Positions 59,996-64,000 of a stretch of DNA of 64,000 nucleotides are shown in pieces. The notes beneath the pieces were generated by a model, which did no database searches, had not been told where the DNA came from, and saw only the letters and a list, made by a program, of their open reading frames with translations. The first letter of the stretch is position 1. Each line of letters starts with the position of its first letter. Made by a program: the position numbers and the translations under genes. Location of the stretch: positions 5,642,001-5,706,000 of the forward strand of contig NC_135250.1 of NCBI RefSeq assembly GCF_964204865.1. Reading direction: 5' to 3'. This stretch comes from Styela clava. Its lineage: Eukaryota > Chordata > Ascidiacea > Stolidobranchia > Styelidae.

Positions 59996-60842
59996 TATTG
60001 GACACGAAATGGACCTATGAATCGTTTTGTTATTATTGTTTTTGTTGGTATTTTTTATATTGTTAGTATGAAAAAATCAAAATCCCTGTTCTCAACTACT
60101 GGGCCAGAAGGCTATGGACCTTTCCCCGACCTTTGACCCCCGAAAAATTCTTCCCATAATTTACCATTGCAAAATTTTCGGGGCTATTTTAAGAGTGCTT
60201 TTGCGAGTTGGCGCCTGTAAAATGGGGTATGTGTTTTAAACCATCATTATGATTCATCGCATACAACAATCTGTTTTTTAAAAGTACCGGTAAAGAATTT
60301 TAGCTTAGTCTATCACAGCTATTTATACACTACTTTTTATTACTGCAATTAAATTAAAACTCCTAGGAAGACAGAGTAATCATTGAATTATCTGATTTAC
60401 ATTTAAGTTCCCGAAACACAACTGAAAACTAACGAATAGAGTTCAAAAATGCGAAAACGAGGTAATGTTTACGACCACGCTTGAAAATCTGTCTGAGTGA
60501 GAAAAGTGTCTGAGCGGATGCGAAAAGGGAGCATTGCTACGTCACTTTTTGCATCTTGCTGATTGGCCAATGTCACGAAGTAAACAAAGAAGTCGATGCT
60601 CGGGGAAAGGTCCATTACTTTTATCTATTTCATAACTTTCTGTGGGGTCTATGGGATTGATTTTTCACTTCGAAATTTTGTGTGATTACCTCTTTAAAAT
60701 TAATAAAATTTATTTGTAGCGGTTCTTCGACCTCTCCCGTGCTACGCGAAAGACGAAAGTTTTTTGATGGTACCGGTACTATAAATGGCTGCTTTTCTTT
60801 TGTCTTCGTGCCCATATATTCAAGCATCGCTTTTTTGTTTAT
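59996..60842 (+). repeat. Family B repeat copy split by a nested MITE, directly after P450 C
   Basis: Starts attggacacgaaatggacct and ends cgtgcccatatattcaagca. Host sequence ccagaaggctat is interrupted at 60115 and resumes at 60614 as attacttttatctatttc. Confidence 0.8.
60116..60613. mobile_element. Short TIR element nested in a family B repeat
   Basis: 498 bp bounded by GGACCTTTCCCCGA and its exact complement TCGGGGAAAGGTCC. The uninterrupted host word ggctattactttt (cf. 16046) shows it split as ggctat and attactttt, suggesting an AT or TA dinucleotide duplication. No open frame. Confidence 0.85.
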
Positions 60843-61325
60843 CTACTTATAGCGACTTTCGATTGTCTATATCATTCAGAAATTTTTTGATTCATATCTA
60901 CATATTAAAAAGTGGAATTTTATGTCATAGTTGAAAAATAAAATTAAGCAAAAAAAGTCATTTGCATCAAACCGGAGCAGACAGTTTTACTAATTTAACG
61001 TTGCTGCTGTTACATTTTTAGAGTCCAGTTACAAGTTATTTACTGGATCGTTAGAATGAAATATATATCGACTTTCTAGGGGCAACTATATTGGCGAAAT
61101 TAATCTTGGTAGAGTGTGAGCCCTACAAAGTTTCTCATGGAAAATCACTGTTACCAAATAACAGTATGCTCTCAGCTTTTCATTTTAAGTGGAGTTTCCA
61201 ATTTGAGGATGGCGGATATTTTGCTATTATCGATAAAACTATTTATAAAAGGTCTTTATGTATTTGACTGACCATTTGCGCTACTGACTAACCTACACTA
61301 CTTCCTGTACATTCGAGCACCATTA

Positions 61326-62760
61326 TATTCAATTCATTTATTACTTCAGACCGCTGCGGTCCATATAAAAATAACACAAACAAATAAACATAAGCAAACA
61401 CAAAAATAACACAATAAATACATAAAACACCTGATACGACAATCAGATTCACAGTAGTTCTCAAAAAAGAGTTAATATAGTAATCAAAGAGGTCAAAAGT
61501 GAAGTATAGAATTCAAGATAGCCGTCACAAACAGTATCTGGAAATCAAATAATGATTGTAATAGGATGTTATTAGAGTTCCTGCATCTCGTCATAAACAC
61601 CCACAGATTTTTTCTATTGAGTGCTTCGAAAGCGGGAATGTTTCCAGATACCATTTTGTGACGGACACTCTCAGATCTAGAAACACAGTGAATTACGCTA
61701 TAAGCATTATTATATGAAGTTTTCACCCTTTTATAATTATAATTATTGAAAAACAACCAGAGCTGGCAGATTGACAAATAAGATTGTCGAACTAAGATTG
61801 ACAAATTTTTTCAAAATAGTATGGGCTATAAAATAAATTTATTTATACTGACGTTTCCAGTCAAGGTCACCTCTAAGATCATTGGATAGGTAAACACCAA
61901 GATATTTAGTGGACGAAACATACGTCAATACAGAATTACAAAGTTTGATATCAGGCAAGTTATCCAGCCTAAACTTTTTATTCTGGATACACACACAAAC
62001 AGATTTTTCCGAGTTGTACAAGATGTCATGTTCAATAGAGTATTTTTCGCATTTGTTGAGTAAACGTTGAAGGCCTTTGGCTGAAGGTGAAATGCAGCAC
62101 ATGTCATCAGCATAAAAAATATGATTGATAATATATATTGTTATTTGCTACACATTCAAGGGTCTCTCAATTTAACTTAGCAGAGAGGTCATCCATGAAA
62201 ACAGCATATAAATATGGACTTAAGATTCTACTTTGCTTGGTCCCATTATGGACAGAGAAAGGATCTAACACACTGCTACCCCATCTAACAAACATGGATT
62301 GATTTCGATACATGTGTACAATCAGCGACAAAAATATTTTAGGGATTCTTCTGTTGATTAATTTACGAAATAGAGTCCAATGATTAACTTGTGAATAAAT
62401 GGCATCCGGTGACCAGGCTTGAAACCAAACTGGTTGTGAGATGTAGTTAAGTAAGACCCAATGTTATTTAAAATGTGTTTCTCAAAAATCTCAGTTAAGA
62501 CAGAGGCTACTGCAATAGGCCCGTAGTTACTTGCACCACAAATGCCACCATTTTTGTTCTTAATTATAGGTTGAATAGCACTTGAAAGCGAGGATGCTGG
62601 AATACAACTATGGTTCATACAAGTGTTAATGTACAAACATAAAAGCACTGGTAGAATTGGATGAGAATATGCCAAATGTTCCTTGGTTATCCCATCAAGT
62701 GCATCGACAGTGAGCAAGTAAAAAATTACTAAAACAGTTATCAACATCAGAATTTAAGGA
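61326..62760 (-). pseudogene. Truncated LINE (CR1/L2-like) reverse transcriptase remnant
   Basis: Minus strand fragments in several frames. 62747-62358 has early RT motifs (DALDGITKEHL, NYGPIAVASVLTEIFEKHI, NQFGFKPGH). About 62250-62150 reads GTKQSRILSPYLYAVFMDD. The YADD catalytic box is at about 62111-62100, followed by 62102-61839 (KYLGVYLSNDLRGDLDW). 61804-61493 is the C-terminal tail (AFEALNRKNLWVF). An AT-rich 3' end lies near 61326. No endonuclease domain or intact frame remains. It separates P450 C from the inverted P450 D. Confidence 0.85.
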
Positions 62761-63749
62761 GGTGCTGCTCAAACCTCAAAATGATGGGGAACGGGTGGGA
62801 ATTTTAGGCGGGCGTTCCACCCATATAGGGAATTCACCATGTGTTAACACTATTTGTAAAGGAATATACGAACTTGAATCGTATAAAGTTAGTTCAATTT
62901 TACATCATTCATTGCCAACATCAGAAAATATCGGGACCAATGTACTCTTACTATATATAAGTTCAGACAACAGAAATTTCAAAGAACTTAAGAATCGGCT
63001 CAAATGTTTGCACCTATACTAAGCTGAACGTAGCTAATAGTATCTCACAGTTCGTAAATCATTGCCTTTCATTCCCTCAAATTTCCAACAGTATCTCATA
63101 TGCAAAAAAAATGCTTCTACCCATGCACATTTCTTATATCACTGTGCAGTCTTCCATTTTAACTTCTGTACAAAGGTGCCTTTTTTTAAAACTAAAGGGG
63201 TAATTTGGAATAACGCAATATGTGCGCGCATGGTATTACATTTCCCCTAATGTATAATAAGCTCAAACATTAGCGAATTGGTTATAATTCCGAAATGGTC
63301 GCAAAAGTGTCAAAATTATCCTTTTCACTCTATTACATAATAAACAATGTTTTTGAATTGGAGCTTATCGCATTGTATCTCGGTAAATCAGGTTTGCATA
63401 AAAGTAAGTAAGCCATTTTATTATTCAAAACCGAACAACTTATGAGATAAGAAAATGTTCACTTCACATTTTTAATATTTATAATTTATTGTAAATACAA
63501 CTTAAAGTAAATTTAGTATTTGTGATGAACAGCAATAATGTATGTCAGGCATCTTAAACAATATGATCACAATTTAAAAGTAAGGCAGTGTTTTAGATTT
63601 TATAGGGAAATCACTTATGTTGAATCAGTCCAACTTTTCACCGACGCTTGCAGTGCAAGTTGAACGATGCATAGTTTGTTTTTGATTTTATATTTTTGAG
63701 GATGTAATGAGTAAATATAGGTAATGTCATTTTGTAAACAATGTTCAGT
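62761..63749. other. Spacer between LINE and P450 D
   Basis: No gene or repeat identified; open frames at 62762-63022 and 63062-63250 have no recognisable features. It should hold the 3' UTR of P450 D on the minus strand. Confidence 0.4.
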
Positions 63750-63986
63750 TTAATAATCGATTTCTCTCAGTTGCAGTCGAAGTTTCTGTGGCTTCGGACT
63801 GTGAATAAATCCTCCAATCGGTTCACAATCTACTTTTGTGTCGTCAGTCTCCGGCTTGATATGAAACTTCTGTATCAATTTGACCAGGAATACAAACAGT
63901 TGTCTTTTAGGCAGGGAGGCCCCGATGCAACTACGTAATCCACCACCAAAAGGCATAAGTGCGTTGTTGCTGACGAATTTTCCGTT
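63750..63986 (-). CDS. Cytochrome P450, CYP2 clan, gene D, last exon only (partial)
   Basis: Minus-strand exon with the acceptor at 63987-63989 (ttgtttcaacag), 79 codons including the stop at 63750-63752. It has the same exon boundary as genes A-C and a haem loop FGGGLRSCIG. The tail (HIKPETDDTKVDCEP) closely follows genes B and C, and the protein ends LREIDY. The remaining exons lie right of the window. Its opposite orientation shows that the P450 cluster continues and contains an inversion. Confidence 0.93.
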   Translation of the reverse strand, partial: NGKFVSNNALMPFGGGLRSCIGASLPKRQLFVFLVKLIQKFHIKPETDDTKVDCEPIGGFIHSPKPQKLRLQLREIDY

Positions 63987-64000
63987 CTGTTGAAACAAGC

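Overview
The window is AT-rich eukaryotic DNA with spliced genes, spliceosomal introns, dense non-autonomous repeats and no bacterial features. A full-length animal cyclooxygenase, CYP2-type cytochromes P450, an ABCA-type transporter and lipocalins point to an invertebrate animal. The compact, repeat-peppered style and the single divergent COX fit a tunicate (ascidian) best, but this is an inference from family content and not a database match.

Layout, left to right. (1) 1-4453, minus strand: the first seven exons of an ABCA-family lipid transporter, running off the left edge. (2) 5229-8636: three tandem copies of a 1136-bp satellite unit, each carrying an embedded foldback element. (3) 10520-14165 and 18421-21471, plus strand: two tandem copies of a six-exon secreted lipocalin gene. 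Copy 2 has an open 221-codon frame; copy 1 has lost one base at an exon 3 A-run. Their upstream block exists three times. (4) 23348-30453, minus strand: a complete 13-exon cyclooxygenase (prostaglandin-endoperoxide synthase), 630 residues, with all catalytic residues but an altered channel entrance. (5) 36547-39178, 46523-48975 and 56422-59994, plus strand: three CYP2-clan P450 genes of three coding exons each; the last two are recent duplicates. The final exon of a fourth, inverted P450 lies at the right edge (63750-63986, minus strand), separated from the others by a LINE remnant.

The gene content is thematically consistent: an oxygenase making prostaglandin endoperoxides, P450s that all lack the usual I-helix threonine, lipocalins that bind small lipophilic molecules, and a lipid ABC transporter. 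A lipid-mediator neighbourhood is a testable hypothesis, not something the sequence proves.

The DNA between and within genes is a well-preserved record of transposition. It includes a frameshifted hAT element with perfect 8-bp target duplications (52914-55945), a solo LTR (51094-52025), several hAT-type MITEs with target duplications, a long inverted-repeat element (42914-43639), a tRNA-headed SINE, and two abundant short families: a foldback MITE family (here A) and a GGACACG-ended family (here B). Because the P450 and lipocalin regions are segmentally duplicated, the paralogous copy often preserves the empty insertion site, which gives internal proof of several insertions.
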